The notes beneath the pieces are model-generated. The model had not been told where the DNA came from. It saw only the letters and a list, made by a program, of their open reading frames with translations, and did not search any database. A stretch of 64,000 bases of DNA from Ursus arctos (lineage: Eukaryota > Chordata > Mammalia > Carnivora > Ursidae). The translations under genes were made by a program, and so were the position numbers. Of this stretch, positions 23,575 to 34,885 are shown in pieces; position 1 is the stretch's first letter; each line of letters opens with the position of its first letter. The stretch lies in assembly GCF_023065955.2 (NCBI RefSeq), contig NW_026623100.1, positions 73,490,727 through 73,554,726 of the forward strand, in the 5' to 3' direction.

Positions 23575-24147
23575 TCCCATTAAAATGTTAGTTGAGTCTT
23601 GGACCACTATCACACGTTTAATACTTTTTAATGATTGTAGCTTTCGGAGGTTTAATATCTGAAAGAAAAATTCCTCCACATTCTTTTACTTAAAGACAAT
23701 TTAAAACAAACAACAAATATTAAATTACTTATCTGTTTATCTTCCAGATGAACTGCCAAATTGTTTTATCAAGATTTTTGAAATCTTTACGGTATATTTG
23801 ACATCGGTATTACATTCAATCTATAAATCAGTTTTCAAAAAGTTGATATATTCACAATTTGTAGTCTTCCTTTTAAGGGATAGCATATATACATTTTTTT
23901 CCCCGTTTATTTGGGTCTTTTTTTATATCAGTCAGCCAAATTTTCAGTTTCTTTCTTTTTGTTTTGCATGTCTTATTTAAGTATTTTATATTATTTTGTT
24001 TATGAATAGATTAATTTCTTATTATAACATCACGTAGTGCTGAAAGACAGGATTTTCATGTAAAATTGGATCATTTGCCTTTTATTAAACTCTTAATAAT
24101 TTGAAAGAAGTCGCATTGATTATCTTCGATTTTCTAGGTAAATATTG
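23575..24147 (-). mobile_element. L1 ORF2 fragment, reverse, old
   Basis: The plus strand reads as L1 ORF2 antisense in order: 'aaaaattcctccacattctt', 'tattacattcaatctataaa', 'gtagtcttccttttaaggga', 'tttatttgggtctttt' and 'ttatttaagtattttatatt'. Many stops and indels; decayed. Confidence 0.75.
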
Positions 24148-24154
24148 TACCGCC

Positions 24155-24842
24155 AGTCAATGAGAGCACTGGGCCCCTCAATATTCTTCCCCTTGATCCT
24201 GCTCCATGTGCCTTCCTGGGACTCAGACCGGTCCGCTTTTCTCTCTCTCCATCAGTACCACCACCCTTGCCCAAGCTCGTGTCAACTCTTACCTCACTGA
24301 GACCACAGCTTCCTGACACATTGACCCACCTTCTCCCGCAGCCTTCTGATCAACCCTCAGCCCTGGCCTAGACAATCTTTTCAACATGAAATGACCATGC
24401 TACCTGGATCCCTAAAAACAGTATCTTTCTGTTTCTTTCCTGAGAAAGACACTGCTCCCCATCTGTAGCAACTGGTCCTTAGTTACCCCACCAGCTTCAG
24501 ACCACACTACCCCCACCAGCTTTGGCTTCTCCTGGAACATGTCCTTCCTACTCACTGTTCCAGGGACACCTCTTCACTTAGCAAACCCAAAGTCTTTCTT
24601 CCTGTGCTCTGTATTCACTTCCTCAGGGAAGCCTTTTCTCTGTGTCAAATGCACAAATTACGTATACTCAAAGCATCTATGGAGCTCTCCTTTGTGGCAT
24701 TTCACATATTGTATATGACTAATGCATAGCTAGCGATCCCTCTTACAGAATACAAGCTCCATGAGGCCAGGCACCATATCACCATTTTGTCCCTGCTATT
24801 TAGCACAATATCTGGCACATCATAAACCAGACCGATTAAACC
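24155..24842 (+). mobile_element. L2 LINE 3' end
   Basis: Begins in the ORF2 C-terminal region ('ccaccacccttgcccaagct', followed by 'tcttacctcactgag') and continues through 'tcctcagggaagccttttct' to 'tacaagctccatgaggccag', 'tagcacaatatctggcacat' and 'cagaccgattaaa'. Clear L2 order, frameshifted. Confidence 0.85.
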
Positions 24843-25797
24843 TAATGCACAATGCGTGCCAAAAAGTTATGTAAAAATTATGATAGACAGCATTCTCATT
24901 CTTTCTGATTTTAGAAAGAACGTCCATTGCATTTCACCATTTGGTACGTTTGCAGTTGGCTGCTGATTTTAACATACTTTTTTTCATGTGAAGAAAATTT
25001 TCTTCAGTTCCTCAATCATTGTCTCTCCACATGGGTGCTGGGGGAGGCTCCAGCTTGGGCCACTAATCCAGGTCTTTTCTGCCGCCATATACAATGTTTT
25101 GCTTTGGACACGTACACCAATCAGGAGGCAGCCTTCTGCTGTCAAGTCCCTTCTGCCATTCATCTTTCATTTTCTAAGAATCAGACTCTGTCCCCGGATA
25201 ATAAATGGAAGCTTCTGATGAAGAGAGTAGAGAGCAGAAATGCTGCAAAAAAAAGTTGCTTTTTTTGAAGTGGGTTATTTCAAAACAGAGCACCAGAAAA
25301 ACAGGTGTGTAGAATTGTAGGGTGCAGCCATTGAGGGTTCAGACCCTCATGGCACAACCAATGGGGAGAAACATGGCAGTTTCCCCCCTTCTCCCCAGGA
25401 TGGTTGCACTGATTTCTTTCAGGGGCAATATCTGCCAATTACAAATCAGGATCCTCCGCGTATCTGCTGGTGTTGTAGCTGGTGAAATTTCTCCCCAGAG
25501 TCTCATGGGAGTTCTATAGCCTTTTTAGTGTGAGATTATGAGAGGCTACGTGAGGTGCTGTTAGATGGCCTTTTGAAGCAGAAGTTTTAAAATGATTTCT
25601 AGAACCATGACTGGCCCCCTTAAGGGGCTGGTGTAAGGGGAGCAACACAGAGACTGGCTCTCAAGTCACCAGTAGATGCTCTCCAAAGAGCAGGTATTGA
25701 TGAAGGAAAAAGAGAAAGAGTGAAATCTCTGGAAACCTGGAGCTTGAGCCTGGGAAGAAATGACAAGGAGAAGACTGGTAGGCTAAACAACTATTAA
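24843..25797. other. Unique sequence
   Basis: Overlapping frames at 24927-25268 (113 codons) and 24988-25218 have no recognisable family. No repeat named. Confidence 0.4.
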
Positions 25798-25808
25798 GCT
25801 CTGGGATT

Positions 25809-25830
25809 CTTTCTTTCTTTTTCTTTCTTT

Positions 25831-25888
<58 letters not shown>

Positions 25889-25935
25889 TTCCTTCCTTCC
25901 TTCCTTCCTTCCTTCCTTCCTTCCTTCCTTTCTTC

Positions 25936-25966
<31 letters not shown>
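25809..25966. repeat. (TTTC)n(TTCC)n(TTTC)n microsatellite
   Basis: About 155 bases of uninterrupted pyrimidine on the plus strand, with a (TTCC)n core at about 25884-25930 flanked by (TTTC)n. Sequences of this type can form triplex (H-DNA). Minus-strand open frames across it (poly Lys-Glu-Arg) are artefacts. Confidence 0.97.
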
Positions 25967-26142
25967 AGATACAGCATGTGTGTGGTCAGGGGAGGGGAGA
26001 CACAGAAGGGCAGAGAATCTTAAGCAGACTCTGTGCTGATCATGGATCCCAGTGCGGAGCTTGAACTCACGACCTGAGATCATGACCTGAGCCAAAATCA
26101 AGAGTTGGAGGCTTAACCAACTGAGCCACCCAGCCACCTCGG
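25812..26142 (-). repeat. SINEC, older subtype, reverse, with expanded tail
   Basis: The head is at 26121-26142 ('actgagccacccagccacc'); the body reads 'actcacgacctgagatcatg'. The tail is the pure pyrimidine tract at 25812-25966. Perfect 14-bp target-site duplication gctctgggattctt at 25798-25811 and 26143-26156, so the microsatellite lies wholly inside the insertion and grew from the A-rich tail. Confidence 0.95.
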
Positions 26143-26156
26143 GCTCTGGGATTCTT

Positions 26157-27769
26157 CTAAATCAGGGACTAGCATATAACCTCAAACTTTCTCTTCTCTG
26201 AGATTTACCAGTAGCTCATTTATGGAAAGTAAATATACAGACTTGGTCATGAGGTAGAATGTCTATTCCATTAAAACTCTTGCTACATCAGACCATTATA
26301 AAGCTATGTTCCTAGGTAATAGCATGTTGGCCCTCATTCTCATCAGTCCTACGAAGAATGTTTTGACATTTAACAATGCCCAACACCAAGGGATTTTACG
26401 CTCTTTCCATTATATTTATTGCAAAAACTGTGGAGGACTTGGTTTGGAACAACAGTGAGTTGTCTTATGGCATCCTCCGGAGAACTTTATCCTTGTCTCA
26501 TTTCTAGCACTTTTCTGAGCAACCGATGTATGTTCATCAGGTGTGATGGAATTGTGTAACTGATCACACTTTTCCCTCTACTTGTTACTAGGCAATTCAG
26601 ACTCTAAACTGCTGGTCAGCTTAAGTCACCATGCAGGACATTAAAATATGCGACTGGAGATGAGTATTACTCTTTTAATTTTGCAAGGTTTACTGTGTTA
26701 ACAATCTTGTGCCTTGAATGGTGTCTTCTTTTTTAAACTTGTTCGATTATTTCATCTTTGTAAACTACCACTGATCTTTTGGAGAGGGCTAAATATAAAT
26801 AATAAGTTAAGGATTGTTACATTTGGAGAGCTCCACATTAAAACCTCCACTATACCTAGAACTTAGTCAATGCCCAGAAACAACTTGTAAAAAGGAGAGA
26901 GAACATCCAAAAGCACAGACTCATGGCTGTCCAGTTCTGGCTAGACACCCCCAACGGCATCATGCTCACCACGTCTAGATGACCAGCTCAGAGATTAGAC
27001 TGTCGTTTATTTGCTTGTTGTGTGTGCTTAAAGAGCGTAGCCCTATGTCTGCCACATAGGAATAAAGACCTAAATTTTGAAAGCAAAAGAGTGCTCTCCA
27101 CATCAGATCTCAGGTCTGTGCAGCTAGTCCCTTTAGAAGGAAGACAACACCTGATACTAAAGGCTGAACGAAGGGCCATGCTAGGACTCTAGGTCCAGAA
27201 AAGCTTTGACAGTTTTATCTACAAAATCTTTTTCTGAAGCTACAGAATTCAAAATTTATAATGAAAATAAAACAGGTGGGGAAAGCCATTTTTAGTTTTT
27301 ATTCTCCTGTCTTTGTTTAGCCGGAAATAAGATAGTGTCTTCTTTTGGTATCATATAACGTTCAAGGTCTCTCTGTAGTGAGTGCAGCCATCCACAGACC
27401 CATAATGCATTCAGAAGTGAGAAACCTATCAAAGAACACCACTCTCTACCCATTAGGGAGATAAAGCCCATCAGAGTATAGTTGACTACCTACTATGTGC
27501 TGGCTTATGTACTCTACGTTGTAAATAAAGATTTAGAAAAGATTGTATATGTATTTGTGTTTTTCTTCATTTTTTATCTTGGGACCCTACAGGTTTTATA
27601 TAAATTAATTGTACATATTAGGACATATTTGGAAATACAATCTATGCAGCCTGGTGTAAAGGTGTTGAAAGCCACAGGCATGCCCCGAGGTATATTAATT
27701 ATAGTAACTAGACTCTCGGTTATGAAATTACACACAAACACAGGTTAGCTCAACACAGCTATGAAATTA
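26157..27769. other. Unique AT-rich sequence
   Basis: About 1.6 kb with no repeat or exon that I can name. A short MIR/L2-like motif ('gactacctactatgtgctgg') lies at 27483-27502. Confidence 0.4.
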
Positions 27770-28170
27770 AGCACTAACAGGTAGTGGCTCAACAAAGTCA
27801 AAGCCTATTTCTAGCTCATGTTGGCAGTCTTGGAAAAGTCCATATGTCTATGGGGTTTCTCTCATTCACTTGGTCATCCTGGGACGCCGAACTCCTTCCA
27901 AATTGTGACTCTACTGTCCCAGGGCTTCATCATCCACGTTCACCTGGCAGAGGGGAAATATGTATGAGGACCTTCACATCAGCAGAGTGCCTGGGCCAGG
28001 CCAGCAGTAACACCCATCCACTTGTCCCTGTTTCCCCAGTCATAACTCAGGTACAAGTCCCCATCTAACTTCAGAGGGCACTGGGAAATGGAGTCCAGCG
28101 ACGGTCCAACAGGAAGAGAATCAAGATTCCATCAATCACTGGTCACAAAAAAACAAAAACAAAAAACTAG
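27770..28170. repeat. Possible old interspersed repeat, family unassigned
   Basis: 'aggtagtggctcaacaaagt', 'cctatttctagctcatgttg' and 'ggcactgggaaatggagtcc' resemble a recurrent mammalian repeat whose sense reads 'gtggcttaaaacaacaaagg'. I cannot name it with confidence. Confidence 0.4.
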
Positions 28171-28399
28171 TTCCAAAGGGTGGAAGTTAAAGGAAGACAC
28201 ATGTGAGCTCAGTGAAAGGTACCTCACTTAATTCTGAACGTCTGACGGTGCACACTCTGCGCTGTTGTGGGAAGAGGCACATCGTTCATCAAGCCGGGAT
28301 GAGATGTCCACACAGCAGAGCGGCCTCAAAGACAGTTTCAGCTTGGGTACGGATTATATTCACAGAATCAGAAGGCTAGAGACTCCACCCCCTCTGACA

Positions 28400-28570
28400 T
28401 CTTTTTTTTTTTTTTATGTTTATAGCAGCTTTATTCACGGTAACCCGCTCCCCCCAAAATGGGAGACAATCCAAATGGCCATTGATAGGGGAATGGATTA
28501 AAAAAATTGTTATATCCGTGCAGTATAGTACTACACACCAATTTAAAAAAGGGAACTACTGATAAACACA
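28400..28570 (+). mobile_element. Old L1 3' fragment
   Basis: 'atgtttatagcagctttatt', 'gacaatccaaatggccattg', 'aggggaatggattaaaaaaa' and 'cagtatagtactacacacca' follow L1 sequence around the ORF2 end, sense strand. Preceded by a T run. Confidence 0.8.
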
Positions 28571-29264
28571 GTAACATCTATCAATTTTTAATGTAGTACA
28601 TGAATTAAGGACTCTATTTATTTATACGTCTTGCTTTACTCACACTTAATTATTTGAAAATGCTGAGAAACATGGTTTATTTAATTTTTTTCTTCTTGTT
28701 GACCTTGTCAGTACCTGCGTTTGTTTGTTTGTTTGTTTGTTTTTACAGGCTATGCATGCTTTTTTCGTGGCCTATTTCTTGGTTCTGCCACTTGCTAATT
28801 AGATAATACCAGCTAATTAGATAATACTTCCTCGGTTGCTGGAGCTCATGAAGTAATTTATCTGAGAAGGTCTGGAACATAAGAATGAGTCAATAGATAC
28901 CATTGAACTGAGGAGGAGCTGGCCATGATTTGGATGCACTTGGAAATCTCAGTACCTGCTGTCTGGCCTCGTCCAGTGCCTGCACCTTTGCACAACAAGG
29001 CTGGTGGCCCATCGAGGGTAATGACGTTGCTCCAGACCTTCTAACCTTCACAGTGCTGAGCACATGTTGGCTTTAACATAAAAGTGGCTCATAAATAGTT
29101 TTTCGTTGTTTTGGAGCTTACTAATTAAATGATATTTCAGAGATTTGCATGAGTTCTTCACTCATTCCCTGGTTTTTTGTGCATGATCCTAGGAACAACC
29201 TTACACTGGTCCATCGATTAATAAAAGCATGCATGTGTGTGGTTTCATTTGCTCCTAAGCTCAG
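28571..29264. other. Unique sequence with a (TTTG)n tract
   Basis: No gene seen. (TTTG)n at 28719-28743. 28796-28830 has a duplicated 'ctaattagataatac'. Confidence 0.45.
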
Positions 29265-29415
29265 TCTTGAGAGAGTAGACACCTTTGTCCCCACTAAACA
29301 GACAAGGAAATCAAGGTACCAAGGGGTTAAATTACTTGCCCAAGGTATAGACTTTATAATGATAGAGACATAACCCCAAATCCTTTCTCCTGACTCCAAA
29401 TCCATGCTTTCCCTG
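29265..29415 (-). repeat. MIR SINE, reverse
   Basis: 'aaacagacaaggaaatcaag', 'ggttaaattacttgcccaag' and 'ctcctgactccaaatccatg' are antisense MIR in order. Confidence 0.85.
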
Positions 29416-29907
29416 CTCTAGGAGAGCTCCCAAACCCTCGCATAGGTCATGGAACACCATGAGAGTACAGGAAATCTTCCCTGGTCGGAAACAACCTACA
29501 AATTCCTTCCTAAGGCTTTCAAACCTTGTCTGGGAATGAGCTATCCCTGGGATAAACAACATTACTTGCCAGCCTCCCTGCGATGGTACAACATGTTTCA
29601 GACCTTTACATCACGTCTGTAGGATTATCTTCCCCACTGTTCTGTAAAAATAGTCCTTGCACTCATTACAGCCAGCAGCACCGCACATGATACCCCTTAT
29701 CTGGGACATGCAGGGAGCCCCACTCAGCCACATGCCCTGTGAACCTCTGACCGCTGGTCAGCGGCACACAAGCCAAAACATCCTGGGTTGTTCTGGGGCT
29801 GCCTCTTCCTGACGTTCTCCCAAGTCTATCTCTTGCTACCAGTGTTTTCTTTTTAAGAGTCGAGAACATTATTAATCATCTGAATTGATCACTGTCTCAT
29901 AGTTAAT
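29416..29907. other. Unique sequence
   Basis: No gene or named repeat seen. Confidence 0.4.
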
Positions 29908-31206
29908 GATTCATTCCTTGGACAAATATTTGTTGAGTGCCTGCCCTGAGCCAGTCTTTGTTCATGGCATACGGGATAAATCAGTGAACAGAAGAGACAG
30001 TAATCCCCGTCCTAGCCAAACTTCCATTCCATCAGAGGGAAATGGACAGTCGACAACAGACATAAGGAATAAATGAAGACTATAGTATATTAGAAGGGGG
30101 CAGTGCTATGGGAAAAAAAAAGAGGACAGAAGAAAAAGAATGGTGAAGCGGGCAGTTTGTAATTTTAAATAAGGTGGTCGAGCAGGTGCTGCAGGAGTGA
30201 AGATACCTAGGCAAAGAGAGCTCTAGGCAGAGGAGACAACCCATGCAAGAGTCCTGTGGTATCAGATGCCCGGCATGTTCAAGGCATTGAAGAAGGCTGG
30301 AGTGGCTGGAGCAGAGTTTGAGGGGTGCAGAGGAGCAGGAGTTGGGGTCAGAGAGGCAGGACCAGGTGGTGTAGGCTTGGGTCACAGGTAGCTCTACTGA
30401 ACCTTTTGAAGACTTCAGCTTTTACTCTGAGGGAAGTGGAGAGCTATCGGAGAGGACAATGGAAAGGAAGAATATAAACTGACCTATTTTAGAAGGAGTC
30501 ACCGACCACTCTGTCAAGAATAGACTGAAGACATGAGGAGAGGCCAAAGCAGAAGCAGAGTAATGAGTTAGGGGTGTAGTAACCCAGATGAGAAGCAATG
30601 CCTGGAGTCCAGCTGGTGGCAGCGGAGAGGACAACGGGGTGGGCATGCCCTCCTAGAGATCTGGATATAAACTGTGGAAGAAGAGTTACGGGTGACTCTA
30701 AAGTCTGAGGCTTAGGCTACTGGTAGTATTGCCCTATCTCCTGTGGGACAGAGGGAGTGTTGTTAAGACATCCGCTTTGGTTATGTTGAGTGTGAGCTGT
30801 CTAATTGATGGGTGTGCATTCTGTTGAGAAAGATCTGGGGTAAAGATTAAAATCAGTGAGTCTTCAGGATAGAGGCTTTGTTAAAAGCCATGAGATCGTT
30901 GAAAGTATCAGAGGAGTGAGTGAAGAGAGGACAGGAGGGGGGTCAAGGATGGAAGCCTGGACTTGCCAACAGAGGACTTCAGGAGAAGCAGAAGACTTGG
31001 GGAGCAGCAGGTCACGTGGGAGACAAGCTGTAAAGGCACCGAGTCGGAGGTCAAGTGAAGAAAATGAGGGAAGAGGTGGAGGTGACTGAAAGCCTCAGCT
31101 GCTGCTGGGAGATTGAGCAAGATGAGAATGGGGAATTGACCAGATTCGCCAAACTTGAGACCATCAATGACTTAACAAGAGCAGTTCTGGTGTCAGGATA
31201 AGTTTA
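29908..31206 (-). mobile_element. L2 LINE, long reverse copy (part 1)
   Basis: The plus strand starts with the antisense L2 terminus ('tcattccttggacaaatatt', 'tgttgagtgcctgccctgag') and runs through the 3' UTR ('gcaagagtcctgtggtatca', 'cttcagcttttactctgagg') into antisense ORF2 (reverse transcriptase) to 'gacttaacaagagcagttct'. At about 1.3 kb it is the longest L2 copy in the window. Frameshifts and stops throughout. It resumes after a SINE. Confidence 0.88.
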
Positions 31207-31424
31207 AGGAGGGCACCTGGGTGACTCAGTCAGTTAAGCATCTGACTCTTGATTTTGGCCCAGGTCATGATCTCAGGGTCATGAGATCGAGTCCCACATT
31301 GGGCTCTGTGCTGGATGGGGAGCCTGCTTAAGATTCTCTCTCCCTCTCTCTCTGCCTCTCCCACCCCTTCAAAAAAATTTAATTTAATTTAACTTAATTT
31401 AATTTAATTTAATTAAAAAAAAAA
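31207..31424 (+). repeat. SINEC, older subtype, inside L2
   Basis: 'gggcacctgggtgactcagt', 'actcttgattttggcccagg' and 'catgatctcagggtcatgag', ending in an expanded (TTTAA)n tail at about 31377-31412. Splits the reverse L2 copy. Confidence 0.95.
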
Positions 31425-31712
31425 GAATGGCAGAAGCAAAAGTAATGTCGGCAACACTTTTGAAAAGTTGCCCTACCAAGAAGTGTTACAAAATGGACAG
31501 TAACTAGTGGAGTAGGAGGAGTAGGGAGGAGGTTTTGTTGGGTTTTCTTTTCTAAGATGGGAGGAAGAACAGCATGTCTGGATCCTGGTGGAATGATCCA
31601 GTAAAGAGTACAGTATTGATGGCAGGGAAATAATTGGAGCCATGGCCTTGAGGGGACAAGGTTGGATGGGCTCTAGTGCCCACAGCTCATCTGTAATAAG
31701 AGGCTCTAAGAA
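31425..31712 (-). mobile_element. L2 LINE, long reverse copy (part 2)
   Basis: Continues the same L2: 'tctaagatgggaggaagaac', 'gcatgtctggatcctggtgg', 'aatgatccagtaaagagtac' and 'gggctctagtgcccac' are antisense reverse-transcriptase region in the expected order. Confidence 0.82.
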
Positions 31713-31725
31713 CGTAGGGCTGGAG

Positions 31726-31930
31726 TAAATAAGTTTTCCTCCATCGGGCCAGACAGCAACTATTTTAGGCCTTGCGGGCCATATGTTTTCTGTTACAACT
31801 ACTCCCCTCTGCTGATACAGCTCTAAAGTGGCCATAGACTATATGTAAACAAGTGGGCATGGCCATGTTCCAATACAACTTTCTTTCTAAACACAGATGG
31901 TTTGGATGGGCCACAGTCGGCTGACCCCTG
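31726..31930. mobile_element. hAT-type non-autonomous DNA transposon (copy 2)
   Basis: Same family and orientation as 9024-9221: 'gggccagacagcaactattt', 'aggccttgcgggccatatgt', 'gtgggcatggccatgttcca' and end 'cggctgacccctgg'. Less decayed than copy 1. Confidence 0.85.
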
Positions 31931-32539
31931 GTCAAGGCTATCCTCCTATCTGTTCTCTACTTCTGAATTCAAACTGGCAGCCAGATGGAAAATGGGGTTC
32001 ACCTTGAAACAGCAGGCCTCATACACTTTGGAGTTGAAATAAGAATGAAGAACTTACTTCTACAGAGATCCAGTGAAGTGTAACAACAACTCGACTGTAG
32101 ACCTTGATGGCAGGGAGTGAACTTACTCACCCCTGTCACGCTACCATCTAGCCCCGGGCGCATGCGACTCTGGACTGTTGATTGGTAGAACAAGTCACCA
32201 AATGCTCCTCTCCCTCCCTCCCTCCTCTCCCCCTCATTTCTCAACTAAACTAGACCCTCCCTGCTACCCCTTGAGGGGGCCCAAAGAGAAGATCTGAAAC
32301 GAAATGGAGTAACGGGGACTCTTTTTCACACTCCACCATCGCTGTTGATTGGTTAGGAAGCGGTGAAGGTCTGTGAAGGAAGTTGTACAAACTCAGTGCC
32401 CCTGGAGACAGAATGGAGAAAGGTTGGTCATGGATTCTCTTTAGGATGGGGAAGATGATGACAGTGGTGATGATGATGGAGAAAAAGGAGCTCCCAAAGC
32501 ACTGCTTCCCTCCCGCCAAGAAGCAGCCTTACATGAGAG
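31931..32539. other. Unique sequence
   Basis: No gene recognised. A short (TCCC)n-like stretch lies at 32209-32230 and GAT-rich sequence at 32455-32480. Confidence 0.4.
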
Positions 32540-32700
32540 AACAAGAATCAGGTTTGGGTTTGAATTCCAGGCCCCCAACGAATGAGCTGCCCACCTGTGA
32601 ACAAATCACTTCAGTTTTTCCAAAAGATCTCAGCTTCCTCATTAATATAATAGGAAAAATATAGAATCCTTGCATACCCAACAGTGTCTTAGGGAGCTCA
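32540..32700 (+). repeat. MIR SINE
   Basis: 'gggtttgaattccaggcccc', 'tgtgaacaaatcacttcagt' and 'ctcagcttcctcattaatat' are MIR core and 3' part in order. Confidence 0.75.
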
Positions 32701-34559
32701 TGGGTGACAATGGAAAACAGTGTGTGCCAGTATCACGATCAGTTAATCTCTGCCCTCCCAGACATTCCTCATTGTGTCTTCTGTAGGCTCTCATTCCCCC
32801 TCAAGACTTTTGTCTTTGACAAAGAGAGGCTGACCAAAAATTACTTGATTAAAATACAGTGGTAGGAATTATTCTCAGTTCGGTTACCACTGTAGAGGGG
32901 CAAATGATATATGCTATCTGTTCCAGCCTGCCCTGGGCCCTTTGAAGCAATCAGTAAAACTATCTGCACAGTCAGCCCACCTGGCCTTGATGGCTTTTTG
33001 GTATTCTCCTCAACCCCTCTGGAGCAGAATCTGGAAATATTCTGCTAGTGGTCTAGCTGATGTCCACTGGGGTGAACGTGATCACTGGGGCATCTGCACT
33101 GGGAGAAGGCTACAGCCTCCCTATCGTACCTCTCTTGTACATCACTACCCTATGAGCTTGCCCAGTCCTCTAGCCGGTCACTTCTCACCAGGTTCCACCT
33201 GCAGCTGAATCCCAGCTCTTAGTATCAGGCTGGTCAGCGGGGGGGCCTTACCCCAGTCAAAGTCCTGACAGCCCCTCCTCTAGAGTCCCTTTCACAAGCA
33301 CTCATGGACCTTCCTAATTTATGCTTAACACAGAAATCCCCACCTGATGCTAAAAGCCCCATGCATTGCCCAGCCCCAAATATCAGCCCATTGGTACTGC
33401 CCCAGGCTAAGTTTCCAATGATCTTTGGAGACTATATGCTCTTCCTGAAAGGAACTAATCTCATGCCTCAGGCTTTTCTATTCGGGAAACTACAGCTCGA
33501 GAGCCCCACCTCATTTCTCTTCCCTCCTGGGAGCATTCTTGATGTTGTGGGTGTGGCCAAAGTATCATCTCCAATCCCATCCCTACAGCAGAGACAACTT
33601 CTACTCCACGAATATTTCATGTACTTCCCTCCACTTTCCAGATCCCCTTGCAGTGAACGTGGGCCATTCTAACAGCTCAGCTCAGAGTGAGCAGAAGTAG
33701 TAATTTGTATGACCTCCGGAATGAAGTGGTTTCACGTTCATGTGCCTCTTCTGTTCCTCTCTTTCCAGATCGTGAGACCCTTGGAGCCAACAGTCCCCTC
33801 AACAGGGCCACGAGCTTGCAAGGAGGATGCCCACCCCCATCCAATGTCATCTGAATGGGAAACAGTGCTTACTGTGTTAAACCATTTTAACTTCTGAGTG
33901 TGACTCTTGGGACAGCTAATAATAATTATCCTGGCCGATCCATCCTCCAACTTAGACTCAGTGAGCAGTGTGTCTTCAAATGCTGTCTCTTATCACACCT
34001 GTAAATGTGTTCAGAAAATCCTCTTCTGCAAAAAATTTAGGACAATTATGCCTGCTTCTGTGAACAAGAACTACCAAGAGAAGACTTTCCCATCTTTTAG
34101 AAAGCGAAGTTCCAAACTCCCAGGTTACAACTAGAATAACAAATGTCACAAAGAAAGTTGGATTCTTGATCGCAGAGCACAACATACCCACCCACGGCTG
34201 AGATCTGGTTAAGTGTCTTCTGTAATGCTAAACCCCGAAGACCAAAATACAAATCTCGTTCTCTCTAGTCAGATAGTCTAGGAGGCGATAATGATACTGT
34301 TTAATTGTTTCATCGGTGCCTTATTGCCTTTGTTCTGGAAAGTGTTCGGTGATGTCTTTTGTTCTGATGTGCTTCCCCAGCGTCTGCACTACACGAAGAC
34401 TCTAGCCCTTCCTCGGATCTGCTGGCCTAACAAGGATCTCCAAGAATTCCGCGCCAACGCTAAATAAAAAGATAAAAAGAGGACGTGATCTTCGCAGCAG
34501 CCCCTTGCCACAAACACGATCACTGAGGCCACATCCGCCAAGCACCATCCAGAAGCATA
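32701..34559. other. Mostly unique sequence
   Basis: About 1.9 kb with no exon recognised. 33640-33930 has the feel of a decayed LTR ('actgtgttaaaccattttaa', 'gggacagctaataata'), but I do not name it. The 122-codon frame at 33304-33672 shows no domain. Confidence 0.4.
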
Positions 34560-34750
34560 GCAATGTATTAGCACCTACCTTATGTCAGGCATGCCTCGAG
34601 GAGCTCCCCCCGCCCCGCCCCAACCTCCACCACAACTCCACAAATTGGCCGTGCTATCACCAATGTAAATTAAAGGACACCGAGTCTCAGAGAGGCTTAA
34701 AAACTGAGACCTGTCACACTCCAAAGCCATGCTTTTTCCATGACATCATG
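34560..34750 (-). repeat. MIR SINE, reverse, diverged
   Basis: 'tagcacctaccttatgtcag', 'ctcagagaggcttaaaaact' and 'ccaaagccatgctttttcca' are antisense MIR. The middle is replaced by a C-rich stretch at about 34610-34630. Confidence 0.7.
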
Positions 34751-34844
34751 GGCCCTTTCAGATGTCGTTGCCACTAGCCAGATGCCTTCAAGACATTTGG
34801 CCGTTGGCCAGTCTAAGAAGGGAGCGGGGCAGGGACAGGAGCTA

Positions 34845-34885
34845 GCCTCTTGAGCACCTACTAAGCGCCAGGCCCGGGGCTGAGG
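34845..34885 (-). repeat. MIR/L2 tail scrap
   Basis: 'gagcacctactaagcgccag' is the conserved antisense end shared by MIR and L2. Confidence 0.5.

Noticed and set aside
25661..26137. 158-codon minus-strand Lys/Glu/Arg-rich protein
   Set aside because: It is the translation of the (GAAA)n/(GGAA)n tail of a SINE.
28719..28743. CRISPR-like spaced repeats among microsatellites and tandem copies
   Set aside because: Units are 2-5 bp simple repeats or two-copy duplications with no unique spacers; the DNA is mammalian.
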